Below are positions 50,905 through 58,892 of a DNA stretch of 64,000 nt, one piece after another. The position numbers and the translations under genes were made by a program. The notes beneath the pieces were generated by a model that saw nothing but the letters and a program-made list of their open reading frames with translations, was not told the DNA's origin and did not search any database. Within the stretch, counting starts at the first letter, position 1. Every line of letters begins with the position of its first letter. The DNA is from Anaerolineaceae bacterium UBA5404 (lineage in GTDB: Bacteria > Chloroflexota > Anaerolineae > Anaerolineales > Anaerolineaceae), in assembly GCA_002409625.1 (NCBI GenBank), contig DHNY01000014.1:6807-70806 (forward strand). The letters are read 5' to 3'.

Positions 50905-52083
50905 ATGGATATAAGCCAAGATACCACTAAAATATCGGTGGATATAAACAATCAAAAAGGCACAAAAAAAAGCCCCGGCAGACGAATTTTTTATTACTTT
51001 GCTGTGGCTTTGATGACCGTGATTATTCTTTTGCTCTTAGGTTACTTAATTTTCTTGCGACCCATGATGACCAAGCCAATCAGCGCAAAATTGAGTGATG
51101 ACCTAAGCCCGATAAAAACCCAAATCGCCGCTTACTACGAGGCAGAAGAAGAAGCAGAAAAAGAAGAGATACTCAGCCAGATTGAGTTTCCTGAACACCT
51201 TGAAGAGCCACCAATATTTTTGCCCGCTGAAGAGGAAACCGATTCAGGTGGGAATCCGCCAGTATGTGGCATGCCCCGGGATATGGTCTTTCTGTTGATT
51301 GGAACGGATTCGAAGAAGGATTGGACTTATAGCTCTGGTTTGGCGGACGTTATTCGGCTTATTCGGATCGATTTTGTTAAGAAGCAAATCAATATGATTG
51401 CCCTCCCGCGAGATATGATCGTCGAATTCCCTGAAGGACGCACAATCATGGAAAGCCCGATGAAGATTAATCAAGCTTACTCATTGGGGACATCTGGGGT
51501 GCAGAAGTATGCCGGTGGTGGTAATGGTGCAAATTCTTTAGCTGAAGCTATTGACTACAATTTTGGTGTCAAAGCTGAACATTATATGGTTGTCAATTTC
51601 CAGTTTGTTATCAATATTATAGATGCTGTTGGTGGACTGAATGTGTATTTGCCTCAGGCTGTTGAAGATGACTATTTTGGTTATTTTCCAGTGGGTCAAC
51701 AATATCTGGATGGCCAAAGCGCCTTGGATCTGATGCGCATTCGTATGAAATACAATGATGACTTTCGTGTTGGAAACCAAACTATTGTACTCAAATCAAT
51801 GTTCGCCCGCATGAAAAACCCGGACATGTTTCTCAAAATTCCCACACTAGTAAGACAATTTAAAGATCATGTTTTAACCGATCTTTCAGCTGAGGAGTTG
51901 ATCAACCTTGGCAATTGTGTGTTGAAGGAATTTAGTACCGAGGATATAAACGCCAAACAATTCACGCGAGAACACATTCAAGGTGGCAGAGAGCTGATCC
52001 CTTCGATGAACCTGTATTTGTTTGTTTACAAATGGGGTGACGAAGCGGTTAAGTTCATTCATGACACCTTAAAGGGCGAATAG
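50905..52083 (+). CDS. LytR-CpsA-Psr (LCP) family wall-polymer ligase
   Basis: 392 residues. A cytosolic N-terminus and one span (YYFAVALMTVIILLLLGYL) precede an acidic linker (EAEEEAEKEEILSQIEFPEH) and the extracellular LCP domain from about 130. LCP marks are FLLIGTDSKK, VIRLIRIDFVKKQINMIALP with PRDMIVEFPE, KINQAYSLG, and the phosphoprenyl-binding Arg region ALDLMRIRMKYNDDFRVGNQ. LCP proteins attach teichoic acids or other polymers to peptidoglycan from undecaprenyl carriers. No polymer gene cluster is adjacent. GGAG precedes the ATG. This is consistent with a single-membrane envelope. Confidence 0.88.
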   Translation: MDISQDTTKISVDINNQKGTKKSPGRRIFYYFAVALMTVIILLLLGYLIFLRPMMTKPISAKLSDDLSPIKTQIAAYYEAEEEAEKEEILSQIEFPEHLEEPPIFLPAEEETDSGGNPPVCGMPRDMVFLLIGTDSKKDWTYSSGLADVIRLIRIDFVKKQINMIALPRDMIVEFPEGRTIMESPMKINQAYSLGTSGVQKYAGGGNGANSLAEAIDYNFGVKAEHYMVVNFQFVINIIDAVGGLNVYLPQAVEDDYFGYFPVGQQYLDGQSALDLMRIRMKYNDDFRVGNQTIVLKSMFARMKNPDMFLKIPTLVRQFKDHVLTDLSAEELINLGNCVLKEFSTEDINAKQFTREHIQGGRELIPSMNLYLFVYKWGDEAVKFIHDTLKGE

Positions 52084-52158
52084 GTTCACCCTGAATAAGA
52101 TTTTCAGGAATAGGTGACGATAAAACCCTGGTCAAAGCACCTCTACCCTGGAATATGT

Positions 52159-52164
52159 TAAAAT
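52159..52164 (+). promoter_or_regulatory. -10 box of leaderless promoter for smpB
   Basis: TAAAAT, 7 nt (AGTCCCG), then the ATG at 52172. No Shine-Dalgarno is present. Confidence 0.6.
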
Positions 52165-52171
52165 AGTCCCG

Positions 52172-52621
52172 ATGGATATAAAAGTTGTTTCAACGAACCG
52201 CAAAGCGCGATTTGAATACTTTATTACGGAAACTTATGAAGCCGGTCTCGTGCTTAAAGGAACGGAGATTAAGTCTATTCGTAAAGGACAAATTAGCTTG
52301 CAAGAAGCCTATGTGCGCACCGATGGCGAGGAAGCCTGGTTAGTTGGCGCCCATATCGCGCCTTATGACCAAGCTTCAACAGCCCAACACAATCCCACCC
52401 GGGAGCGAAAGCTGCTCTTAAACAAAAAAGAGATCCGCCAATTGTGGAACAGCATTCGCATAAAAGGGATGACCATCGTGCCGATACGGGTTTACTTAAA
52501 AGCCGGGCGCGCGAAACTGGAAATCGGCGTTGCGCGCGGTAAAAAGTTATACGATAAACGCGAAAGCATCAAAGAACGCGATATTCAACGGGAAAGTTCG
52601 CGAAGAGGCGGTGACTTTTAG
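52172..52621 (+). CDS. smpB: SsrA-binding protein SmpB
   Basis: 149 residues. Delivers tmRNA to stalled ribosomes. Family marks: VSTNRKARFEYFITETYEAG, LKGTEIKSIRKGQISLQEAY, the AHIAPYDQAS loop, NPTRERKLLLNKKEI, and the C-terminal tail KKLYDKRESIKERDIQRESS, which enters the mRNA channel. Full length. The tmRNA gene ssrA was looked for nearby and not seen. A leaderless start. Confidence 0.96.
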   Translation: MDIKVVSTNRKARFEYFITETYEAGLVLKGTEIKSIRKGQISLQEAYVRTDGEEAWLVGAHIAPYDQASTAQHNPTRERKLLLNKKEIRQLWNSIRIKGMTIVPIRVYLKAGRAKLEIGVARGKKLYDKRESIKERDIQRESSRRGGDF

Positions 52622-52687
52622 CTTCGTTTATAGGACGCTTTTCAGTCATGCTATGGACAGTTCTTTTACCTGAGTGAGGCATAACGT

Positions 52688-52693
52688 TATAAT
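52688..52693 (+). promoter_or_regulatory. -10 box of leaderless promoter for the L,D-transpeptidase gene
   Basis: TATAAT, 7 nt (GACTAAA), then the ATG at 52701. A -35-like TTTACC lies at 52665-52670, a 17-bp spacing. Confidence 0.65.
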
Positions 52694-52700
52694 GACTAAA

Positions 52701-53786
52701 ATGAAAAACTTCAAATTAAGCCGAAGAGATTTTTTGAAAATGAGTGGCTTGGCAATGGGCGCGTTGGCTCTTCCAAAAGCTGAGCGCAGTAGCCAGGCTG
52801 TGGAGCAATTTGTTGACGGTAAGCTTTATGGACGCATTGCCGTGGGCGATGTTGGCGCATGGACCGAAATGCGAACCGAGCCAAATGTTGACGCTCCCGT
52901 CGCGAAAACCATCTTTCGGGATGATGTTTTTGAAATTAAGCGTGAAGTTGTGGCAAACAAGTTGGATATGAACCGCTACAAACAACGTTGGTACGAAACG
53001 CCGGAAGGCTATGTGCATTCCTGGATGATGCAACCTTGCCGAAGTCACACCAATCCGGTTGTCAATGTTTTGCCCGAGCAAGCCGATGGGCAACGTGGGA
53101 TGTGGGTGGAAGTGACCATTCCCAAGGTGAATATTCAACTTCAAGGTGCAATGGAAAGCGCTTCTTATTGGATTAAAAGCGTGCCACAGCCCAAACTTTA
53201 CTACTCTCAGGTGCATTGGGTTTCTGATATCCGCCAAAATAACGGACGTACAGAGTATCTTCTAAGCGAAAAGTATGGTGCTATGCCCGATCATTATTGG
53301 GTTGATGCCAGTGCCTGCCGGATTATTACCCCGGAGGAAATCGCACCTTTGCATCCTGAGGTGGGTGATAAGCATATTGTGGTTGACCTTTACAACCAAA
53401 CCTTGCGGGCTTTTGAAGGTAAGCGCGAAGTTTATTTCTGTGAAGTTTCTACCGGCTATGTGCGGGAAGGAAAATGGACTACCACACCTGGCATCCATCA
53501 TACCTGGCGAAAAATGATATCTTTGCACATGAGCGCGGGAGGCGTTTCGCCCTACGATTCACCTGGTATTGCCTGGACTCTGCTCTACCATAGCGATGGA
53601 CAAGCCATTCATACTGCTTATTGGCACAACAATTTTGGCGTGGCGCTTTCACATGGCTGTGTGAACTGCTTGCCGCATGATGCAAAATGGATTTGGCGTT
53701 GGTCAGAACCTCATGTTGGCTATTATCCTGGCGAGCTTACCATTCAAGGTTTTGTTGGAAACACCACAGTTGAGGTCATTGAATAA
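52701..53786 (+). CDS. Tat-exported L,D-transpeptidase (YkuD)
   Basis: 361 residues. The N-terminus is a twin-arginine signal: KLSRRDFLKMSGLAMGALAL (SRRDFLK). An SH3-like region (LYGRIAVGDVGAWTEMRTEP) is followed by the YkuD domain from about 235 (DKHIVVDLYNQTLRAFEG). The catalytic motif is ALSHGCVNCLPHDA with His and Cys nucleophile (SHGCVN). L,D-transpeptidases form 3-3 peptidoglycan cross-links or attach proteins. The start at 52701 is chosen from the leaderless -10; an ATG three codons upstream lies in the -10 box itself. The next gene's ATG abuts this stop codon, beginning a tightly packed run to 56307. Confidence 0.9.
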   Translation: MKNFKLSRRDFLKMSGLAMGALALPKAERSSQAVEQFVDGKLYGRIAVGDVGAWTEMRTEPNVDAPVAKTIFRDDVFEIKREVVANKLDMNRYKQRWYETPEGYVHSWMMQPCRSHTNPVVNVLPEQADGQRGMWVEVTIPKVNIQLQGAMESASYWIKSVPQPKLYYSQVHWVSDIRQNNGRTEYLLSEKYGAMPDHYWVDASACRIITPEEIAPLHPEVGDKHIVVDLYNQTLRAFEGKREVYFCEVSTGYVREGKWTTTPGIHHTWRKMISLHMSAGGVSPYDSPGIAWTLLYHSDGQAIHTAYWHNNFGVALSHGCVNCLPHDAKWIWRWSEPHVGYYPGELTIQGFVGNTTVEVIE

Positions 53787-54512
53787 ATGACCCCTTTTTT
53801 TGATAGACAGCAAAAAAGTAAACCATCCAAACAAAAAAGAGAACGTTTGCAAAAATGGCTTTTGGTCGCTATTGCTTTTGTGTTGTTTATATACCTTGGC
53901 TTATCATTTCTGGCACCGGTTTTGATGAAAGCGGGTAAAGAGAAATTCGCTTCACATATTTACCGAGCCTATCAACCGGCTTGTCATCAATTGGCATACA
54001 GGTCTTTCTTCTTGTTTGGCGAGCAATCCTACTATCCGCGGGAACTTGCCGGTATTAAAGGGCTTAAAAGCTATGAAACCGTAACCGCCACGACTGCTGA
54101 AGATGTGGCATTTGCCAGAAACTTCAAAGGAAATGAAACGCTTGGCTATAAGATTGTGCTTTGTCAACGCGACACCGCCATTTTTGCTTCAATCCTTTTG
54201 TTTTTGATCCTTTACGCCATTTTTGGCAAGAAGATGCAAGCCATTCCCTGGTGGCTATGGATTGTTCTTGCCATTATTCCGATTGGTTTGGATGGGTTTT
54301 CACAATTAATCAGCCAAATGGAACTACCCTTTTTGGCATGGTTTCCCCCAAGAGAGAGCACGCCATTTATAAGAGTGTTAACGGGCACGATGTTTGGCTT
54401 TTTTAGCGCGTGGTTTATTGTTCCCACATTTCGCGGGGAAGATTCATCATTGACAACTCAAGAAAACCGTTCAAGTGAATTGTTAGAAGAAGAAACAGAG
54501 AAAGTTGGCTAA
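53787..54512 (+). CDS. DUF2085 membrane protein
   Basis: 241 residues with about four spans (WLLVAIAFVLFIYLGLSFL; IFASILLFLILYAIF; WWLWIVLAIIPIGLDGFSQL; TGTMFGFFSAWFIVPTF). DUF2085 motifs are AYQPACHQLAYRSFFLFGEQ, with a conserved Cys-His, and KIVLCQRDTAIFASI, with a second conserved Cys-x-Arg. The Cys-His and Cys suggest a metal or heme site, but no function is known. It begins on the base after the previous stop and ends on the base before the next start. Common in Chloroflexota and firmicutes next to envelope genes. Confidence 0.85.
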   Translation: MTPFFDRQQKSKPSKQKRERLQKWLLVAIAFVLFIYLGLSFLAPVLMKAGKEKFASHIYRAYQPACHQLAYRSFFLFGEQSYYPRELAGIKGLKSYETVTATTAEDVAFARNFKGNETLGYKIVLCQRDTAIFASILLFLILYAIFGKKMQAIPWWLWIVLAIIPIGLDGFSQLISQMELPFLAWFPPRESTPFIRVLTGTMFGFFSAWFIVPTFRGEDSSLTTQENRSSELLEEETEKVG

Positions 54513-55319
54513 ATGAAAGCAATTGAAGTTAATGGCACAAGAGCTTATCAATTTGAAAGTTTTGATGCCCAGGCAGTTGACCATGCTATTTTTACCCGAT
54601 TGGGCGGTGTTTCTACCGGCATATGGTCCAGCTTGAATTTGGCAGGCACGGTGGGCGATGATAAAGATGCCGTCGCACGTAACCATGACATTATGTTTGA
54701 GGCTTTTGGGAAAAAACTTTCAACGCGCTTTGATGTTTGGCAAGTACACGGCACACAGGTCCATTTTGCTGAAGAACCACGACCACCTGAGCAAAAACAT
54801 AAGCCGGGTGATGCTATTTTTACCAATAAGACGGGCATTAGCCTGACCATGCGGTTTGCGGATTGTATTCCGTTGCTTTTTCATGATCCTGTGCAGAAGG
54901 TGATTGGCATCGTTCACGCCGGATGGCTGGGCACTGCTTTGCAAATTAGCAAGGTCGCTGTTGAAGCGATTGGAAATCGCTATGGTTCCAAGCCGGAAGA
55001 TCTTGTGGTTGGCATTGGACCGGCGATTTGTGGCGATTGCTATGAAGTTGGCGAGGATGTTGTGCGTCGTTTTGAAAAGTATTGGAAAAAAGATTACCAA
55101 GCATTTTTCAAGCAAAAGAATGGTTCATTGTATCTGGATATTTCAGCTGCCAATGCTTTTATCTTGAGGCAAATAGGTGTCAGGCAGATTGAACAATCTC
55201 ACATGTGCACCGCTGAAAATCTGGATGAATGGTATTCTTATCGCAAAGAAAAAGGACTAACTGGTAGGTTTGGCGTCGTTTTTGCGCTTAAAGATGGGAT
55301 AAAAAATGAATCAAAGTGA
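54513..55319 (+). CDS. pgeF: peptidoglycan editing factor PgeF (YfiH/laccase domain)
   Basis: 268 residues. The family acts on misincorporated residues in UDP-MurNAc peptides (E. coli YfiH) and resembles purine nucleoside-cleaving enzymes. Marks: AIFTRLGGVSTG, LTMRFADCIPLLFHDP, the metal ligand VHAGWLGTALQI, the GPAICGDCYEVGEDV cysteine and the C-terminal YSYRKEKGLTGRFG. The Cys-His-His metal residues are all present. Its ATG abuts the previous stop; the next gene overlaps it by 14 bp. Co-transcription with the L,D-transpeptidase fits a wall role. Confidence 0.93.
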   Translation: MKAIEVNGTRAYQFESFDAQAVDHAIFTRLGGVSTGIWSSLNLAGTVGDDKDAVARNHDIMFEAFGKKLSTRFDVWQVHGTQVHFAEEPRPPEQKHKPGDAIFTNKTGISLTMRFADCIPLLFHDPVQKVIGIVHAGWLGTALQISKVAVEAIGNRYGSKPEDLVVGIGPAICGDCYEVGEDVVRRFEKYWKKDYQAFFKQKNGSLYLDISAANAFILRQIGVRQIEQSHMCTAENLDEWYSYRKEKGLTGRFGVVFALKDGIKNESK

Positions 55320-56037
55320 GGTTTTGCAAACCATGCAAGAGCGTTATGATCAGGTCAAGGCACGTGTTGAGGCGGCAGCATCGCGCAGTAGGCGCGATCC
55401 AAACGATGTGCTGATTTTGGCGGTAAGTAAACTGCAAAGTCCGGAGAAGATACGCGCGGCATACCATGCTGGCATTCGTGCTTTTGGCGAAAGCTATGTT
55501 GAGGAAGCTTTGCCCAAGCTAGAGACTTTGTCGGATCTTGAAAAGGTGTCCTGGGAGATGGTGGGGCACGTGCAAAGCCGCAAAGCCAAACGCACAGCCA
55601 ACACCTTTTCGCGCTTGCATTCTTTGGCTACACTCAAATTGGCTAATCTCTTGAACCGTCATCGGGATCCTGCGCTGGGCGCTTTGGAAGTCTTAATTCA
55701 AGTCAATGTGAGTGGCGAAGATTCAAAACAAGGCCTGCCGGCAACAAACGCCCAAGAATGGGAAGATGTTTTTGCTTTTACCCACGCACTAAAAGCCTGC
55801 CCTAATTTGAGACTAAGCGGTTTAATGTGTATGCCTCCATTGTTTGACGACCCTGAGCATAATCGCCCTTATTTTAAAATGACGCGTGAATTGCGTGATT
55901 TTTTGAACTCGCGGGACCCAGAACTAAAACTTAAAGAATTGAGTATGGGCACCAGTTATGATTTTGATATTGCCGTTGAAGAAGGTGCAACCATCGTGCG
56001 TTTAGGCAGTATTTTATTAGGTGAAAGACAGTATTAG
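55306..56037 (+). CDS. YggS-family pyridoxal phosphate homeostasis protein
   Basis: 243 residues of the PLPBP/YggS/COG0325 family. It has the PLP-binding lysine in VLILAVSKLQSPEKI, the AFGESYVEEALPKLE segment, VSWEMVGHVQSRKAKR, RLHSLATLKLANLLN, and the phosphate loop LKELSMGTSYDFDIAVEEGA (usually LSMGMSxD; here Thr replaces Met). EGATIVRLGSILLG is the family's end. It maintains PLP balance and has no known catalytic activity. The order pgeF-yggS-yggT is widely conserved beside division genes. The start overlaps pgeF by 14 bp. Confidence 0.93.
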   Translation: MNQSEVLQTMQERYDQVKARVEAAASRSRRDPNDVLILAVSKLQSPEKIRAAYHAGIRAFGESYVEEALPKLETLSDLEKVSWEMVGHVQSRKAKRTANTFSRLHSLATLKLANLLNRHRDPALGALEVLIQVNVSGEDSKQGLPATNAQEWEDVFAFTHALKACPNLRLSGLMCMPPLFDDPEHNRPYFKMTRELRDFLNSRDPELKLKELSMGTSYDFDIAVEEGATIVRLGSILLGERQY

Positions 56038-56046
56038 AGGGTAAAA

Positions 56047-56307
56047 ATGAAAATTGTATTGACGGTTATCAATATTGCCGGGCAATTGCTTGCTCTTTTG
56101 GTTGTGCTTTATGTTGTCATACAGATGATTTTTCCGAATGCCGGCGGCAGAGGTATTCTTGCACGCATTCTTGATCCTCTACTTAATCCAATTCGAAAAA
56201 TCGTTAAGCCTTTTAAAGGCTTTGACTTTTCACCCCTTATTCTCTTGGTTTTGATCTTGATTGTTGAAATATTGCTTACTGCTATCCTGGGGAACTTTGT
56301 TGAATAA
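56047..56307 (+). CDS. YggT family membrane protein
   Basis: 86 residues with two spans: TVINIAGQLLALLVVLYVVI and FSPLILLVLILIVEILLTAI. The signature PLLNPIRKIVKPFKGFDFSP lies between them, as in YggT/YlmG proteins linked to cell division and osmotic stress. GAGGG lies upstream of the ATG. It is the last gene of the run starting at 52701. Its stop codon abuts the stop codon of the opposing zinc-ribbon gene, with no spacer and no visible terminator. Confidence 0.9.
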   Translation: MKIVLTVINIAGQLLALLVVLYVVIQMIFPNAGGRGILARILDPLLNPIRKIVKPFKGFDFSPLILLVLILIVEILLTAILGNFVE

Positions 56308-57009
56308 TTACTTGGCGTAAAGCATTCGCCCACAGGTTTTACAGTAAACAATTTCAGATGGCGATTTAGCGCGCTGAATGTCTCCTGGTGCCACCCTGAC
56401 GCCACAGGCATCGCAGCTTGAGTCGATGACCTCCGCAACCGCGCGTCCACCCTTGGTTTTGAGCAAACCCACATATGATTGGTAGTTAGCTTTCGAAACT
56501 TGGGCGCGTAGCGCCGTGCGTTGCGTGTTGATATTGGGCAATTTGTCTTCAAGCTGGCGGCTTTCACCCATCAGTTTTGAGTGTTTTGTTGCCGTTTGGC
56601 TTTTGACTTGGGTCAATGTTTCTTCAGCGGATTTGAGCGCATTTTGGCGTTCTTCAAGCTCCTCCAGGGCAACAAACTGTTGATCAGATAGCTCAGCAAT
56701 AAAGCTTTTTAAGGCGGCGCTTTCGGCTTCCAGGTCTTGCAATTCTTTAGGGTTGCTAATTTGTCCGCCAAAGAGTTTGGCTTGGGAGTATTTGAGCTTA
56801 AGGTTTCTTTCTTCCACTTGCTGATGGATGGTGTCATAGGCTTTGCTTGCCAAATCCAAGGCTTTTTGGGCTTCATCTACGATCTGTTGAGCTTTTTGGA
56901 CGTTTTCATCCGCGTTGATGATTTTTTCAATTTCTTTCTGGCGGCGCATGATCTTGATTCGGCTTAGATCAAGTTGTTGTAGTCTGAATAGGTTAAAAGA
57001 TTCGCTCAT
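56308..57009 (-). CDS. coiled-coil protein with C-terminal zinc ribbon (C4-type, DUF164/CT398-like)
   Basis: 233 residues from MSESFNLFRLQQLD. Residues 1-180 are a long helical hairpin of heptads (LDLASKAYDTIHQQVEERNL and ELSDQQFVALEELEERQNAL). The C-terminus has the zinc ribbon SSCDACGVRVAPG ... VYCKTCGRML with four Cys. Members such as CT398 and HP0958 bind sigma-54 or flagellar RNAs in other phyla; the role here is unknown. The start at 57009 follows GGAGGC; an earlier start is less likely. It follows rodA by 69 bp on the same strand and may be in the same message. Confidence 0.88.
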   Translation of the reverse strand: MSESFNLFRLQQLDLSRIKIMRRQKEIEKIINADENVQKAQQIVDEAQKALDLASKAYDTIHQQVEERNLKLKYSQAKLFGGQISNPKELQDLEAESAALKSFIAELSDQQFVALEELEERQNALKSAEETLTQVKSQTATKHSKLMGESRQLEDKLPNINTQRTALRAQVSKANYQSYVGLLKTKGGRAVAEVIDSSCDACGVRVAPGDIQRAKSPSEIVYCKTCGRMLYAK

Positions 57010-57078
57010 AAGCCTCCAGTAAGCAAGTGATATCTTTTTGTATTTTACACTGTGCAATGCGATTACGCAAAAAAGAGC

Positions 57079-58203
57079 TTAATTAGCAATCCCTTTTTCT
57101 TTGGGCAGACTGCGCATGCGGATGCTTTGAACAATGCCAATCCCCAAAAGCATGGATACCAACGAGCTACCCCCATAACTGATAAAGGGCAAGGTTAGCC
57201 CGGTTACCGGCAGAACGTTGAGATTAACACCGACATTAACCATAGTCTGGAATGCCATGAGGATACCAAAACCATAAGCGATTAAAGCCCCGTAGGCATC
57301 AGGCGCTTGTTTGGCAATTACGAAACAACGCACAATGATAAAGACCAACAAGACCAGCACAATCACCGTGCCAACAAAGCCAAATTCATGGCCAAGCACA
57401 GAGAAGATAAAGTCATTATGCCGGATTTTTAAAAAGCGTAGTTGAACCTGGGATCCTTGCCCAAAACCATTGCCAAACCAACCGCCACTGCCAATGCTGA
57501 TTTTGGCTTGGTCAACGTTATAAGTGTCGCCATAACGCGCGTTCTCATCAGGCTTTAGGAAGTTTGTGATGCGCGATTTTTGGTAGCCTGCCAGATAAGG
57601 GAAATCAAAAGCGAAACTTAAACCAATGAAGATAGCGAAAAAGAGAACCGCGTAAAGGATGTATTTTGCCTCCAAGCCGCAAATCCAAAGCATGGTTGCC
57701 CAAATGACTAAAATCACAATACTGGTACTGAGGTTAGGCTGAAGCATAATCCAGAGCACAATGCCACTGGTAAGCAAGATGCTTTTGCCAATTGTCGCCC
57801 AACTGTTGATATTAGCGATGTTAGTGGCAAAGAAACTCGACAAACTCAAAATAATGGCGATTTTAGCGAGCTCAGCGGGTTGTAGGGTAACCAGACCAGT
57901 CTCAAGCCAACGCGCGGCACCAAATTTTGCCGCGCCCATGATGAACACGAATAGCAGAAGGATGAGGACAAATCCATAAAAGGGTTTGCTGATGGTTTGC
58001 CAAATCCGGTAATCAAAAGCCGCTGAGGCAAAAAGCGCAACCAAACCGATAATCATAAAAACGGCTTGTCTTTTGGGGTGGCCTTCAAGGGTAGGGTTGC
58101 CGGCAATCGCCGAACTGATCAAAGCAATGCCGAAGATACACAGCAGAAGCACTGCCGCAAAAAGAGGGATATCAAATCTACGCCAATAATCACGCGTGTT
58201 CAT
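57079..58203 (-). CDS. rodA: rod-shape peptidoglycan polymerase RodA (SEDS family)
   Basis: 374 residues with about ten spans. SEDS marks: RQAVFMIIGLVALFASAAFD, GAARWLETGLVTLQPAELAK (the conserved GAxxW...QPSE-type loop), GSGGWFGNGFGQGSQVQLRF, NDFIFSVLGHEFGFVG with the catalytic-site His-Glu region, and LPFISYGGSSLVSMLLGIG. It polymerises glycan strands of the lateral wall together with PBP2. Its ATG overlaps the minC stop by four bases (ATGA). The operon order mreB-mreC-mreD-pbp2-minC-rodA is complete here. Confidence 0.94.
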   Translation of the reverse strand: MNTRDYWRRFDIPLFAAVLLLCIFGIALISSAIAGNPTLEGHPKRQAVFMIIGLVALFASAAFDYRIWQTISKPFYGFVLILLLFVFIMGAAKFGAARWLETGLVTLQPAELAKIAIILSLSSFFATNIANINSWATIGKSILLTSGIVLWIMLQPNLSTSIVILVIWATMLWICGLEAKYILYAVLFFAIFIGLSFAFDFPYLAGYQKSRITNFLKPDENARYGDTYNVDQAKISIGSGGWFGNGFGQGSQVQLRFLKIRHNDFIFSVLGHEFGFVGTVIVLVLLVFIIVRCFVIAKQAPDAYGALIAYGFGILMAFQTMVNVGVNLNVLPVTGLTLPFISYGGSSLVSMLLGIGIVQSIRMRSLPKEKGIAN

Positions 58204-58889
58204 AAGAATGAGAACCTTTTTTCTTTGCTGGTGTCAACCACAATCTTTTGCCCATCAAGTCTAACCGAGAGGGTGGTTCCAGCTTTTAACTTTGGTGGCA
58301 AGGTGACTTCTTCACCATTTAATCTTAAGTTGGCACCATCGTAGTGCTTGAGATAAATTGCGTTGTGTGGGCAGGTTTTTTTGCCGGCAGATATCTCACC
58401 ACCTGCTTTGCCCCAAATGAGAACAGAATGGTCTGTGCTCAATTCAGCGCCCTGTTGCACATCACCAATCAGGCAAAGCTTGCCTTCAATGTGGAGGCTT
58501 TCACCCGCAAAAATGTCTTTTTCAAGCCAAATCACATCTTGTGTCTGCTTTTCTTCAGGTTTTGGCTCCTCACTTTGTTCACCATCGCGTTTTATGGTGC
58601 TGGGGATATCATAAATATTGGCAGCGGCAATCGTTTCCGGGGCAGTGCTTAAGATAGCCCAAAGGCACACGCCTTCATCAGAAAGGTCTTTGAGCAGTTT
58701 TGCAACCTGGTTTTCTGTCCAAACGGTATCGCCAACATCCAAGGCGATTCTGCCACCTTTAAAGAAGCGTTCCTGACTTTGAATGCGTCTAATCAACATA
58801 TCACGCTGGATAAAGCAAGAGGCATGCGGCAAGGTGATCAACACACCACCACGATAGCCTTTGATGACTAAATCTTCTGAGGGATTCAA
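58200..58889 (-). CDS. minC: septum site-determining protein MinC
   Basis: 229 residues. The N-domain (residues 1-95) shows VIKGYRGGVLITLP, ERFFKGGRIALDVGDTVW and ILSTAPETIAAANIYDI, the MinC pattern that inhibits FtsZ. A Glu/Gln-rich linker (GEQSEEPKPEEKQTQD) leads to the beta-helix C-domain: LEKDIFAGESLHIEGKLCLI, GDVQQGAELSTDHSVLIWGK and GGEISAGKK, the RSGQ-type face that contacts MinD. The divergence is notable: the usual GVxHAGA is GEISAGK. minD is not in the window. It lies 3 bp after pbp2 and overlaps rodA by 4 bp. Confidence 0.8.
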   Translation of the reverse strand: MNPSEDLVIKGYRGGVLITLPHASCFIQRDMLIRRIQSQERFFKGGRIALDVGDTVWTENQVAKLLKDLSDEGVCLWAILSTAPETIAAANIYDIPSTIKRDGEQSEEPKPEEKQTQDVIWLEKDIFAGESLHIEGKLCLIGDVQQGAELSTDHSVLIWGKAGGEISAGKKTCPHNAIYLKHYDGANLRLNGEEVTLPPKLKAGTTLSVRLDGQKIVVDTSKEKRFSFL

Positions 58890-58892
58890 GGC

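Noticed and set aside
52090..52125. Imperfect hairpin after the LCP gene as a terminator
   Set aside because: The stem is broken by a 5-nt bulge and no T-run follows.
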